Positions 8,248 to 14,113 of a stretch of DNA of 14,113 nucleotides are shown here, piece after piece. The notes beneath the pieces were generated by a model. That model had not been told where the DNA came from. It ran no database searches and worked only from the letters and a program-made list of their open reading frames with translations. A program made the position numbers and the translations under genes. This DNA comes from Endozoicomonadaceae bacterium (GTDB taxonomy: Bacteria; Pseudomonadota; Gammaproteobacteria; Pseudomonadales; Endozoicomonadaceae), in contig JAGLCE010000130.1 in the NCBI GenBank assembly GCA_023146365.1, positions 1 to 14,113 of the forward strand, written 5' to 3'. Position 1 is the stretch's first letter. Each line of letters starts with the position of its first letter.

Positions 8248-8484
8248 TTATTTGAGTTTTGATGCCCATATGGCGAGCCTGTGCTTGATGGCTTTCTGGG
8301 ACACCTGCTCTTCAGGGATTGGCTGTATCACCTTGTCATGTACCAGCAGACGATAAATGTATTCAAGTTTTTCATTCGCCGAATCGGTGGCTTCAAATTC
8401 AACCGCACCTCGTGCTTCGCCATACTTGGTGCCAGCACTGATGGCTTTTTTTATCCACTCTTTTTCATTTTTAAGTTTTTTCAT
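8248..8484 (-). CDS. DUF5062 family small protein
   Basis: A 78-residue protein starts with MKKLKNEKEWIKKAI and has a central EKLEYIYRLLVHDKVIQPIP segment. It ends in KHRLAIWASKLK. This pattern (basic N-terminal helix, 'YIY.LLV.DK.IQP.P', then 'K..LA.W.S') matches DUF5062, a small cytoplasmic family in Vibrio, Shewanella and relatives; its function is unknown. There is no signal peptide or membrane segment. ATG 8484 follows an AGGA about 13 bases upstream, which is a weak site. It is upstream of and on the same strand as arfB with a 180-base gap, so a shared transcript is possible but not shown. The family was recognised from memory of the pattern. Confidence 0.75.
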   Translation of the reverse strand: MKKLKNEKEWIKKAISAGTKYGEARGAVEFEATDSANEKLEYIYRLLVHDKVIQPIPEEQVSQKAIKHRLAIWASKLK

Positions 8485-8755
8485 GTCTGATCTTAGATCC
8501 TATGATGGTTATTCGGTGAATAGGGTTTTAGTGTTATGTGAGATGTCGCATGTTGAACCGGTGGTTAGTTCCGCTGAATGAACCGTTTAGGTGTTTTTTG
8601 GGTTAAAGAACTATTTGATTCATCGGTAGCCAGTATGAATCGTAAAGGTCATACGATTTTCAGATTGAAAAGCTTGAAAGTTTCAAATAAAACAGAGCGT
8701 AATATAAGCATATTTTGCTGTGTATCGCTATGGTATTATGGTCGTGCGCACTCAT

Positions 8756-8785
8756 TTGACGAGCATTTTATGCTTTTAATGTATT
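8756..8785 (+). promoter_or_regulatory. Candidate sigma-70 promoter for the helicase gene
   Basis: TTGACG (8756-8761, five of six consensus bases) is followed after 18 bases by TGTATT (8780-8785, four of six). It would give a 5' leader of roughly 100 bases before the helicase start. This is sequence resemblance only. Confidence 0.3.
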
Positions 8786-8885
8786 AGGGACTCTCAAATG
8801 CAAAGTGTTCCTTTGAACTAGGCACAGGTTCGCCGTGATTATTTTATGGCTGTTTTGGACCTGGTGTTCGTCGTTTTTAATCGTT

Positions 8886-8891
8886 GAGGTG
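8886..8891 (+). promoter_or_regulatory. Ribosome-binding site setting the helicase start
   Basis: GAGGTG lies seven bases before TTG 8899. It overlaps the alternative TTG at 8884, ruling that one out as the likely start. Confidence 0.6.
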
Positions 8892-8898
8892 TAGACTT

Positions 8899-10257
8899 TT
8901 GTTTTCTGATTTTTCACTTGATCAACGCCTGTTGAAGGCGCTGGATTCTGTCCGCTGGGAACAGCCCACCGACGTCCAGGTACGAGCGATCCCAGCGGCA
9001 CTGGCCGGTAATGATTTACTGGTTAGCGCCGAAACGGGGAGTGGTAAGACGGGCGCTTTTCTGCTGCCCATGCTCAACCGCTTACTGACCCCTGCACCGA
9101 ATACCGGTACTCGAGCACTGATCTTGCTACCGACCCGTGAGCTGGCCAGACAGCTGCTTAAACAGTGCGAACGGCTGGCCATTGGCACGGGCATTAAGGT
9201 CGGACTGATCACTGGGGGGGATGATTTTAAATACCAAGCCAGTCTGTTCCGAAAAAACCCGGAAATCATAGTTTCCACGCCTGGGCGTCTGGTGGATCAC
9301 ATCAATCGTGGTACGACGGATTTCCGTGATCTGGAAGTGCTGGTGCTAGATGAAGCCGATCGAATGCTGGACATGGGCTTCAGCGACGATGTGCTGAAAA
9401 TCGCTAATGAATGTACGTTTGCCAAACGCCAGACTCTGCTTTTTTCTGCCACGTTGCAGAAAACTGGACTGAAACGGATTGTCTCTACTGTCCTACGGAA
9501 ACCGGAATCCATTCAGATTAACCCTGAGCGAGAGCCTCATGGGAATATCCGCCAAGAGATGATTCTGGTCGATGATCTCACTTTCAAGGAAAATTTGCTG
9601 GTTCAGTTATTGAAAACAGAGACCTTTGACAAGGCGTTGGTCTTTACTAAAACGCGTATCCAAGCGACCAAACTGGAAGGATTCCTGCGTTATAAAAAGC
9701 TTCTTGCTGGGGTGCTTCACGGGGGGATCTCTCAGGAAGAGCGCAACCGAGCGATGGAGCTGTTGCGCAACGGTCGCATCAATGTGTTGGTGGCGACTGA
9801 CTTGGCCGCTCGTGGGCTGGATGTCCAAGGTATTGATCTGGTTGTTAATTTCGATGTAGCACGTCGCGGCGATGACCATGTACACCGGATTGGTCGAACC
9901 GGTCGTGCTGGACAGCAGGGGCTATCGGTCACTTTTGTCAGTGCGTTGGAGTGGAACCTGATGGCAAGCATTGAACGCTATCTTAACATTCGCTTTGAGC
10001 GCCGCAAGATCGCCGGGATGGAAGCCAGCTACAAGGGACCGAAGAGAGTGAAGGCTTCTGGTAAGGCTGCCAGTAGAAAGAAAAAAAAGCCGACAGACAA
10101 GAAAATAACCGTTGAAAAGGGCAAGCAGCGTCTGCGCGATAAGAAAGCGACTGGCCAGAGACGCAAGAGATCGGCTGGTGATAGCGCAGCAATGCAGGGG
10201 AAGGATACTGGCTTTGAGCCGTTTCGAGTCAAGAAGATACCGGAATCAGTAGAATAA
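8899..10257 (+). CDS. DEAD-box ATP-dependent RNA helicase, SrmB/RhlE type
   Basis: This 452-residue helicase has all canonical motifs: the Q motif around EQPTDVQ, motif I AETGSGKT (44-51), Ia PTRELA, Ib TPGR, II DEAD (151-154), III SAT (183-185), V ATDLAARGLD and VI HRIGRTGRAG (329-338). After about residue 375 a Lys/Arg-rich tail begins with YKGPKRVKASGKA, as in the Pseudomonas/Oceanospirillales helicases often named SrmB. Proteins of this type unwind RNA in ribosome assembly or cold adaptation; the exact substrate is not deducible. The start is TTG 8899, giving MFSDFSLDQRLLKAL. It is favoured over TTG 8884 because GAGGTG sits seven bases upstream and family members begin MFSxF. It is GC-richer than the accessory regions and appears monocistronic. 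Confidence 0.93.
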   Translation: MFSDFSLDQRLLKALDSVRWEQPTDVQVRAIPAALAGNDLLVSAETGSGKTGAFLLPMLNRLLTPAPNTGTRALILLPTRELARQLLKQCERLAIGTGIKVGLITGGDDFKYQASLFRKNPEIIVSTPGRLVDHINRGTTDFRDLEVLVLDEADRMLDMGFSDDVLKIANECTFAKRQTLLFSATLQKTGLKRIVSTVLRKPESIQINPEREPHGNIRQEMILVDDLTFKENLLVQLLKTETFDKALVFTKTRIQATKLEGFLRYKKLLAGVLHGGISQEERNRAMELLRNGRINVLVATDLAARGLDVQGIDLVVNFDVARRGDDHVHRIGRTGRAGQQGLSVTFVSALEWNLMASIERYLNIRFERRKIAGMEASYKGPKRVKASGKAASRKKKKPTDKKITVEKGKQRLRDKKATGQRRKRSAGDSAAMQGKDTGFEPFRVKKIPESVE

Positions 10258-10579
10258 TCAGACTGACCTACTTGTTGAAGCCAGGGAAGGTTTATTGATC
10301 GATCAGTATGCCCATCAGAGTAATGTCATGATTTAAAATAAAACGTGATTGACCAAAAATCATGGCATCTTGTGGTCTGATGACTTAAACCATCGATAAG
10401 AACTCCATTTTACCAGCCATAATTGTCTTCTTTTAAATCAATTATCAATCATGAATCATTGTCAGTGGGCAGTTGAAGCCAAAGCTTTGTTCAGTGTTAT
10501 TCATAATTTTAAATGAATCTATTATACAAAATCATGAATTCATATTTGAAATAAATAGAATTTATAACGAGTTCATTAA

Positions 10580-10603
10580 TTAAATGAACTTATCAAGCTT
10601 TCG
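10580..10603 (+). repeat. Direct repeat copy A (24 bases)
   Basis: The unit begins TTAAATGAACTTATCA and ends AGCTTTCG. It differs from copy B (10651-10674) at one base. Its CTTTCG (10598-10603) pairs with CGAAAG at 10628-10633, inside a second shared element, GATAACGAAAGATACTGTTT. Confidence 0.85.
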
Positions 10604-10650
10604 AATTGTCGAATGTTAATTGGATAACGAAAGATACTGTTTAGGATGAA

Positions 10651-10674
10651 TTAAATGAACTTATCAGGCTTTCG
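10651..10674 (+). repeat. Direct repeat copy B (24 bases)
   Basis: It begins TTAAATGAACTTATCA and ends GGCTTTCG. CTTTCG (10669-10674) pairs with CGAAAG (10692-10697), again within a downstream element starting GATAACGAAAGACACTGTTT (10687 on). Copy B starts 71 bases after copy A. Confidence 0.85.
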
Positions 10675-10737
10675 AGTTTCCAAAGAGATAACGAAAGACA
10701 CTGTTTTAGCTTTAGCCATAGTATGAGATAGGATGAA

Positions 10738-10761
10738 TTAAATGAACTTATCAGGCTTTTG
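10738..10761 (+). repeat. Direct repeat copy C (24 bases)
   Basis: It begins TTAAATGAACTTATCA and ends GGCTTTTG, one base different from copy B. It starts 87 bases after copy B. The dyad partner CGAAAG and the GATAACGAAAGA element are missing here, so this copy, nearest the downstream gene, is partial. Confidence 0.8.
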
Positions 10762-10792
10762 TGTTGTCTAATTATTAATGAATGAAACATTT

Positions 10793-10800
10793 AGGAGAGG
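10793..10800 (+). promoter_or_regulatory. Ribosome-binding site of the 189-codon gene
   Basis: AGGAGAGG lies seven bases before ATG 10808. This strong site supports that start and argues that the unrecognised gene is really translated. Confidence 0.7.
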
Positions 10801-10807
10801 ATGATAT

Positions 10808-11377
10808 ATGACTATAAATACTTATGAGCAGTATCCCGGCGAAAGACTGTATAGAATGTATGGGCAATTGCGGGAGCACAATGAAAGATTAGATATGATG
10901 GAGCGTGCTCAAGAGACAGTAGTCTCTTCGTCGGCTCCAGTGGTTTACTGGGCACAACGTCCAGTCGGGCAGACTGAACAGGTTATACGGAGTGTTCCGT
11001 CCAGTGTTGGACCAAGTACGGTGGTTGAACACAGGGTACGTCATGGTAGTATTTCCGCTATTCCAGTTCAGCCTGTTATGGGGGTACACTCATCCGTCAA
11101 TGAGGCGTTTAGGACACCAGCGGAAGAGATACGGTCAATGTTTTTGGCCAATGATCGGTATTGTTCCCACAGATTGTTCTTTGGGGATACGAGCATGACC
11201 GAGGTTGCTGTGGAATATATGTTGAATGAGACTAATCATAAATCTTCACAACACATTATTGATAACATGGGGCCAGATACCATTCGACGTGATAAAAACG
11301 GAGATATCATTTCACGAGAGCAGTGGGTGTTGGATAGCAGTAACAACAAGTTTCGTCAGGTTGTTTATTATGTATAG
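10808..11377 (+). CDS. Unrecognised 189-residue protein
   Basis: I do not recognise this protein. The N-terminal 40 residues are charged and could form a short helix or coiled coil (YRMYGQLREHNERLDMMERA). Residues about 41-105 are Ser/Val/Pro-rich and probably disordered. The C-terminal 80 residues look like a small folded domain: RYCSHRLFFGDTSMTEVAVE, then NMGPDTIRRDKNGDI, and a final QVVYYV. There is no signal peptide or membrane segment. It has a strong ribosome-binding site and sits directly downstream of the triple repeat, 101 bases before the phosphatase-like gene on the same strand, so co-expression is likely. It might be an effector, a partner or a chaperone of the next gene; nothing in the sequence decides this. 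Its base composition is intermediate. Confidence 0.75.
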   Translation: MTINTYEQYPGERLYRMYGQLREHNERLDMMERAQETVVSSSAPVVYWAQRPVGQTEQVIRSVPSSVGPSTVVEHRVRHGSISAIPVQPVMGVHSSVNEAFRTPAEEIRSMFLANDRYCSHRLFFGDTSMTEVAVEYMLNETNHKSSQHIIDNMGPDTIRRDKNGDIISREQWVLDSSNNKFRQVVYYV

Positions 11378-11478
11378 AAATGAGTAATTGTGCTGGTTGA
11401 TCACACTAGTTTCGTTCGCTGTGTGGCAACCATTAATCTATTAGTTTCCCAATAAATAATGTGTGATAGTGATATTAG

Positions 11479-13224
11479 ATGAATAAACTCAGCTTTTTTT
11501 CTGGGGAGCGTACAGTTGCTTCCGATCAGCCTTATCGGCATAGGATAAAGAGCAAAGGTTTCGGCGTGTACTACAGGCTGAAAGTGTTCTTTGGTTGCCG
11601 TGTCTGGTTTAATAAACTTTGGAACATTGTGACGCAGAGAAAACCATTCCATGAGCGAACGGTCGTCCGCTTTCCGAGTGAATTGACCTCGATAAGAAAT
11701 AATTATGATGTGAATAAAACGCTTTTGACGAAATCTTCGATTGATGGTGACGCTTGGAAACAGTTGCGCTACCAGAAAAAACTGATATCGATGTGGGATA
11801 ATCTACAGAATACATCGAGATTGGGTTTATGGCTGGGGCAGGACAATAAAGACGCTGTTTTAGAGAGCCAAGATGCCCTTTTGTGGAAGTATATGGTGAT
11901 AATCCTGGTGGAACTTAGCGGAAAAAGTATCGCTGGTGTTTTGCCGAGCGCAACGCCACGACAACGTTACAAACGATTTATAGGGATCTTTCGCAAGGCG
12001 AATGAGATATTAATAAAATGTAAACTTCCGAATACTTTTTGTCACAATAGCAGAGCGTTTCTTAATGAGGTTGCCCATGCACTTTTTGTCCCTGAGGGTA
12101 GGAGTGATTTTCATCACAAGTTGGTTCAGACAGTTAAACAAGAAGCAGTTTTGAGTAATAGGAGTGCTTGTTTTGTGCCTTTGGCCAGCTGCCAAGGAGA
12201 GTCAATTGTGGCGCGACTGGCACAGACTCAGCAGTTGATCGAATCTCAGCACGCCAAGCTTGAAAACGCAAGCGGTTATTGCCAGCATGTGTGCAATCTT
12301 GTGGGCTTGACCGCAGGTGATCTAGGTATTGGCTATGACCCTTCTCTCCAAGGCAACATTCCGGATGTTCATTTTACGTTCCAAGAGCAGGGAAGGGCGG
12401 TATGCTGTATCCGTATGGGTACGCCGACTCGGCAGATATTGCCAGCCGGTGTACATATTACGCCTGAATTCCGTTGTTTTCTGGAGAGTCAAGAATCTAC
12501 TCAGCACCATCTTTATATCAACCGTCAGCGTCGTACTGGTGTAGAAGGGTATAGAAGTGACAAGCTGGAGCGGCTGCAGGCAAGTAAAGATATGCAAGAG
12601 AAGCTCACAGTGGTGACCTTGTCGGCTGACGGAAGTTTTTATAAACAGGAAAAACCATGTGGTGGTGACGGTCTTTTAGCGGATCTGAATGCAGAGATTA
12701 TTGATGTCTTGGATGGTAATCGGGACGGTTTTTTCTTTCCGATCAGTTTACGAGAAAAGCTTTCGGCGGTGAGTGGTGATTTCAGGACGTATCTGCAACA
12801 GTGCTTGGATCAGGCTGCACAGGAGCTGGGAATGGAGAGTAATATTCGGCTGTCTAGAAACCAGCGGCGAGCCTTTCTTTTTCATTTCCTGAATAAAACG
12901 CTGGTTATGTCGCTGATTCATAATACGAATGCGACTACCTATAATCATAGTTGCAAGGATTGCATTGATCGTGGTTGTGTCGCCAATGCTTACTTGTTTT
13001 TGTGGGAGAATCGGCCACTTAACAGGGCGACGCCTGACGAGTTGGAAGCGTTTTTGCAAACGGTAGAAGGAAAACTTAATGCCCCCGCGATTGAGACCAA
13101 AAAGCGTAAAGTGATAAATCTTCGTCATGAGGATCTGAGTAATGCTTTGAAAACGCTGGATTGTTGGAATACTCAGGAAGGTGTTGTGAAGAGTCCTGAC
13201 GGTGAAATGTTAGGGCTAGCATGA
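11479..13224 (+). CDS. Putative Cx5R (Sac-like) phosphoinositide phosphatase effector
   Basis: This 581-residue protein has the motif CKDCIDRG with Cys492 and Arg498, a Cx5R catalytic P-loop. The spacing and the C-x-D-C-x-D-R arrangement match the Sac1-family signature CxDCxDRT. Cx5R lipid phosphatases are also bacterial effectors (SopB/IpgD; Legionella SidF and SidP) that remodel host phosphoinositides. The Thr/Ser usual after the Arg is Gly here. Other conserved-looking blocks are HHLYINRQRRTGVEGYRSDK (343-362), a Lys/Arg-rich N-terminus (20-60) and a helix-rich C-terminus. There is no signal peptide. A hydrophobic patch at 138-153 is too short and mixed for a sure membrane segment. An in-frame stop immediately before ATG 11479 fixes the earliest start; no good ribosome-binding site is seen. 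Real gene: very likely. Phosphatase role: inference from one motif. Confidence 0.8.
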   Translation: MNKLSFFSGERTVASDQPYRHRIKSKGFGVYYRLKVFFGCRVWFNKLWNIVTQRKPFHERTVVRFPSELTSIRNNYDVNKTLLTKSSIDGDAWKQLRYQKKLISMWDNLQNTSRLGLWLGQDNKDAVLESQDALLWKYMVIILVELSGKSIAGVLPSATPRQRYKRFIGIFRKANEILIKCKLPNTFCHNSRAFLNEVAHALFVPEGRSDFHHKLVQTVKQEAVLSNRSACFVPLASCQGESIVARLAQTQQLIESQHAKLENASGYCQHVCNLVGLTAGDLGIGYDPSLQGNIPDVHFTFQEQGRAVCCIRMGTPTRQILPAGVHITPEFRCFLESQESTQHHLYINRQRRTGVEGYRSDKLERLQASKDMQEKLTVVTLSADGSFYKQEKPCGGDGLLADLNAEIIDVLDGNRDGFFFPISLREKLSAVSGDFRTYLQQCLDQAAQELGMESNIRLSRNQRRAFLFHFLNKTLVMSLIHNTNATTYNHSCKDCIDRGCVANAYLFLWENRPLNRATPDELEAFLQTVEGKLNAPAIETKKRKVINLRHEDLSNALKTLDCWNTQEGVVKSPDGEMLGLA

Positions 13225-13229
13225 GTCGA

Positions 13230-13283
13230 GCCAGTCGGCAAAGCTTATTGATGTTATTGTGTAACTATTTTTAGTAGACTGGC
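13230..13283. repeat. 7-bp inverted repeat after the phosphatase-like gene
   Basis: GCCAGTC (13230-13236) is mirrored by GACTGGC (13277-13283), 40 bases apart and just after the stop codon. The loop is long and no T-tract follows the right arm, so it is at best a weak terminator or mRNA-end structure. Confidence 0.3.
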
Positions 13284-13333
13284 GAGATAATCAAACGATT
13301 TTTGTTGAGATAGCACACAAAAATAAAAGGCAC

Positions 13334-13338
13334 GGAGG
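13334..13338 (+). promoter_or_regulatory. Ribosome-binding site deciding the DUF2780 start
   Basis: GGAGG (13334-13338) lies five bases before TTG 13344 and overlaps the alternative GTG 13338, which therefore cannot use it. Confidence 0.7.
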
Positions 13339-13343
13339 TGGCG

Positions 13344-13901
13344 TTGAACAAGGTTTTTCTTTTGGGAACTGTTTTATGTGTGGTGGCGACACCACTACGG
13401 ATTTCTGCATCGGCGATAGCGGGTAGCTGGTTGGAATCCGGATTACAGTCGGTATCGCTGGTGCCTGCTTCGATGGTCTCTGTGAACGAACCTGCTGTCA
13501 AGACGCCTGTCACCCAGGGGCTGCTCAACTTGGTTATGAACAAGTTAAAGATGAGTCGCTCGCAGGCAGAGAACAGTCTGGGTGGATTGTTCCAGTTGGC
13601 TAAAGAAAATCTGAGTGTTGGTGAGTATGCTCAGGTGTCTGCTGTAGTGCCAGGCATTAATGCGCAGGTTGCGCTGGCGCCGGAACTACAGGAGGATAGC
13701 AGTATTTTGGGTGGTCTGCTGGCACAGGCTGGTAGTGAGGGGAAGGCCTTGCAGGGTGCGAACTATATGAAGAGCATCTTGGCAAAGCAGGAGATTCCTC
13801 TTGAGCAGCTGATGCCACTGGTTGAGTTAACTTCTGGGTATCTGAAGCAACATGGTGATGCAAACGTTTACAGCCTGTTTAATCAGGCTTTGTCGATTTA
13901 A
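13344..13901 (+). CDS. Secreted DUF2780 family protein
   Basis: From TTG 13344 the protein has 185 residues and begins MNKVFLLGTVLCVVA. This is a short positive N-terminus and a hydrophobic core followed by SASA, so a Sec signal peptide is cleaved around residue 24 and the product is periplasmic or secreted. The mature part contains QGLLNLVMNKLKMSRSQAEN, then LGGLFQLAKENLS and QVSAVVPGI. This is the DUF2780 pattern: 'L...L..QL.vs..QA.gG...Lf.lAk..Ls..dF..l...vPg.'. The family's function is unknown. GTG 13338 is the longer alternative but lies on the GGAGG ribosome-binding site. It follows the phosphatase-like gene by 119 bases on the same strand. DUF2780 proteins are common in free-living gammaproteobacteria, so this is probably core genome rather than part of the effector module. 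Confidence 0.85.
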   Translation: MNKVFLLGTVLCVVATPLRISASAIAGSWLESGLQSVSLVPASMVSVNEPAVKTPVTQGLLNLVMNKLKMSRSQAENSLGGLFQLAKENLSVGEYAQVSAVVPGINAQVALAPELQEDSSILGGLLAQAGSEGKALQGANYMKSILAKQEIPLEQLMPLVELTSGYLKQHGDANVYSLFNQALSI

Positions 13902-13969
13902 TGCTAGTCTCACAAATCACAATGTAATTACGGCTGTCGCTGACACGCAGTGAGTGGACGCTAAGCTAG

Positions 13970-14113
13970 CTATAACGGGGTGAAGTTAAGATAACGTTGG
14001 ATTCGCTTGATAATATTAGAGCGGATGTGAGGATCTTGTTTTAATTTTGGAATAGTGCCCCCCATATCCCTTCTCAGGCTTTCGTTCCCGTCATGGTTCT
14101 CGTCATGGTTCTC
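13970..14113 (-). CDS. C-terminal end of an unidentified protein, cut by window edge
   Basis: The minus strand is open from the right edge to a TAG at 13972-13970, giving the last 47 residues of a protein. It starts ENHDENHDGNESLRRDMGGT and ends RSNIIKRIQRYLNFTPL. The first eight residues come from a 12-base tandem repeat. The rest is basic and helical-looking. I do not recognise a family. The frame could be chance at this length, but its regular amino-acid composition and the in-frame repeat favour a real gene end that converges on the DUF2780 gene. Confidence 0.45.
   Translation of the reverse strand, partial: ENHDENHDGNESLRRDMGGTIPKLKQDPHIRSNIIKRIQRYLNFTPL
14089..14112. repeat. 12-base tandem repeat at the window edge
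   Basis: Two perfect adjacent copies of CGTCATGGTTCT end one base from the right edge, so more copies may follow outside. On the minus strand the unit encodes Glu-Asn-His-Asp in frame. Confidence 0.7.

Larger units (their letters stand above)
8485..8898. other. Divergent intergenic region upstream of the helicase
   Basis: The gap separates the minus-strand DUF5062 gene from the plus-strand helicase gene. Short open frames occur here on both strands, but none has a good ribosome-binding site or recognisable protein pattern, so I call none. It should hold the promoters of both genes. The best candidate on the plus strand is at 8756-8785. Confidence 0.5.
10258..10807. other. Long AT-rich gene-free region with repeats
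   Basis: This stretch of 550 bases has no supportable gene. The part before 10573 contains an 8-bp inverted repeat CATGATTT (10327-10334) / AAATCATG (10357-10364). ATCATG recurs at 10359, 10448 and 10531. The part from 10580 holds three direct repeats, annotated separately. It probably carries the control region of the two downstream genes. I see no convincing sigma-70 promoter and no strong terminator for the helicase gene. Confidence 0.55.

Noticed and set aside
8578..8787. 69-codon plus-strand frame between DUF5062 and the helicase
   Set aside because: It has no ribosome-binding site and no family resemblance, and it overlaps the likely promoter region of the helicase.
10327..10364. CATGATTT/AAATCATG inverted repeat as helicase terminator
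   Set aside because: The loop is 22 bases, the stem AT-rich, and no T-tract follows; it is kept only as a repeat within the region note.
10580..10761. CRISPR array
   Set aside because: There are only three copies of the 24-base unit with unequal spacing (47 and 63 bases between units), the spacers share a conserved element, and no cas genes are present.

Overview
The window reads as a gammaproteobacterial chromosome fragment from a host-associated, probably intracellular or symbiotic bacterium. The housekeeping genes (cydD-cydC, arfB, a SrmB-like DEAD-box helicase, DUF5062 and DUF2780 proteins) look like Oceanospirillales, Pseudomonas or Vibrio relatives. The large ankyrin-repeat proteins and a predicted phosphoinositide-phosphatase-like protein are typical of bacteria that manipulate eukaryotic cells. 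An Endozoicomonadaceae-like origin fits, but this is inference from gene content, not a phylogenetic result.

Layout. Positions 1-3318 form a visibly AT-rich accessory block. It holds two divergent ankyrin-repeat genes: one on the minus strand, cut by the left edge at a GTAGGT hexanucleotide repeat, and one on the plus strand of about 807 codons. A hairpin terminator follows the second. Positions 3319-4075 hold an IS5-like transposase remnant and a short degraded coding fragment. Positions 4076-7553 are the GC-richer cydDC operon with an 8-base overlap. Positions 7654-8484 carry arfB and a DUF5062 gene on the minus strand. A DEAD-box helicase follows (8899-10257).

Positions 10258-10807 are an AT-rich gene-free stretch with three copies of a 24-base direct repeat, two of them linked to CTTTCG/CGAAAG dyads. 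It precedes two accessory genes: an unrecognised 189-codon gene and a 581-codon protein with a Sac-like CKDCIDR P-loop, the most interesting object here. A secreted DUF2780 protein follows. The right edge cuts a minus-strand gene inside a 12-base in-frame tandem repeat.

How it fits together. CydDC supports assembly of cytochrome bd oxidase, ArfB rescues stalled ribosomes, and the helicase acts on RNA or ribosome assembly. These form a conventional core. The ankyrin genes and the phosphatase-like gene with its upstream partner look like host-interaction modules inserted around it. No secretion system is visible, so delivery of these proteins cannot be judged from this window. Several start codons are best placed at non-AUG or downstream positions by ribosome-binding sites and family alignment; these are noted per gene.
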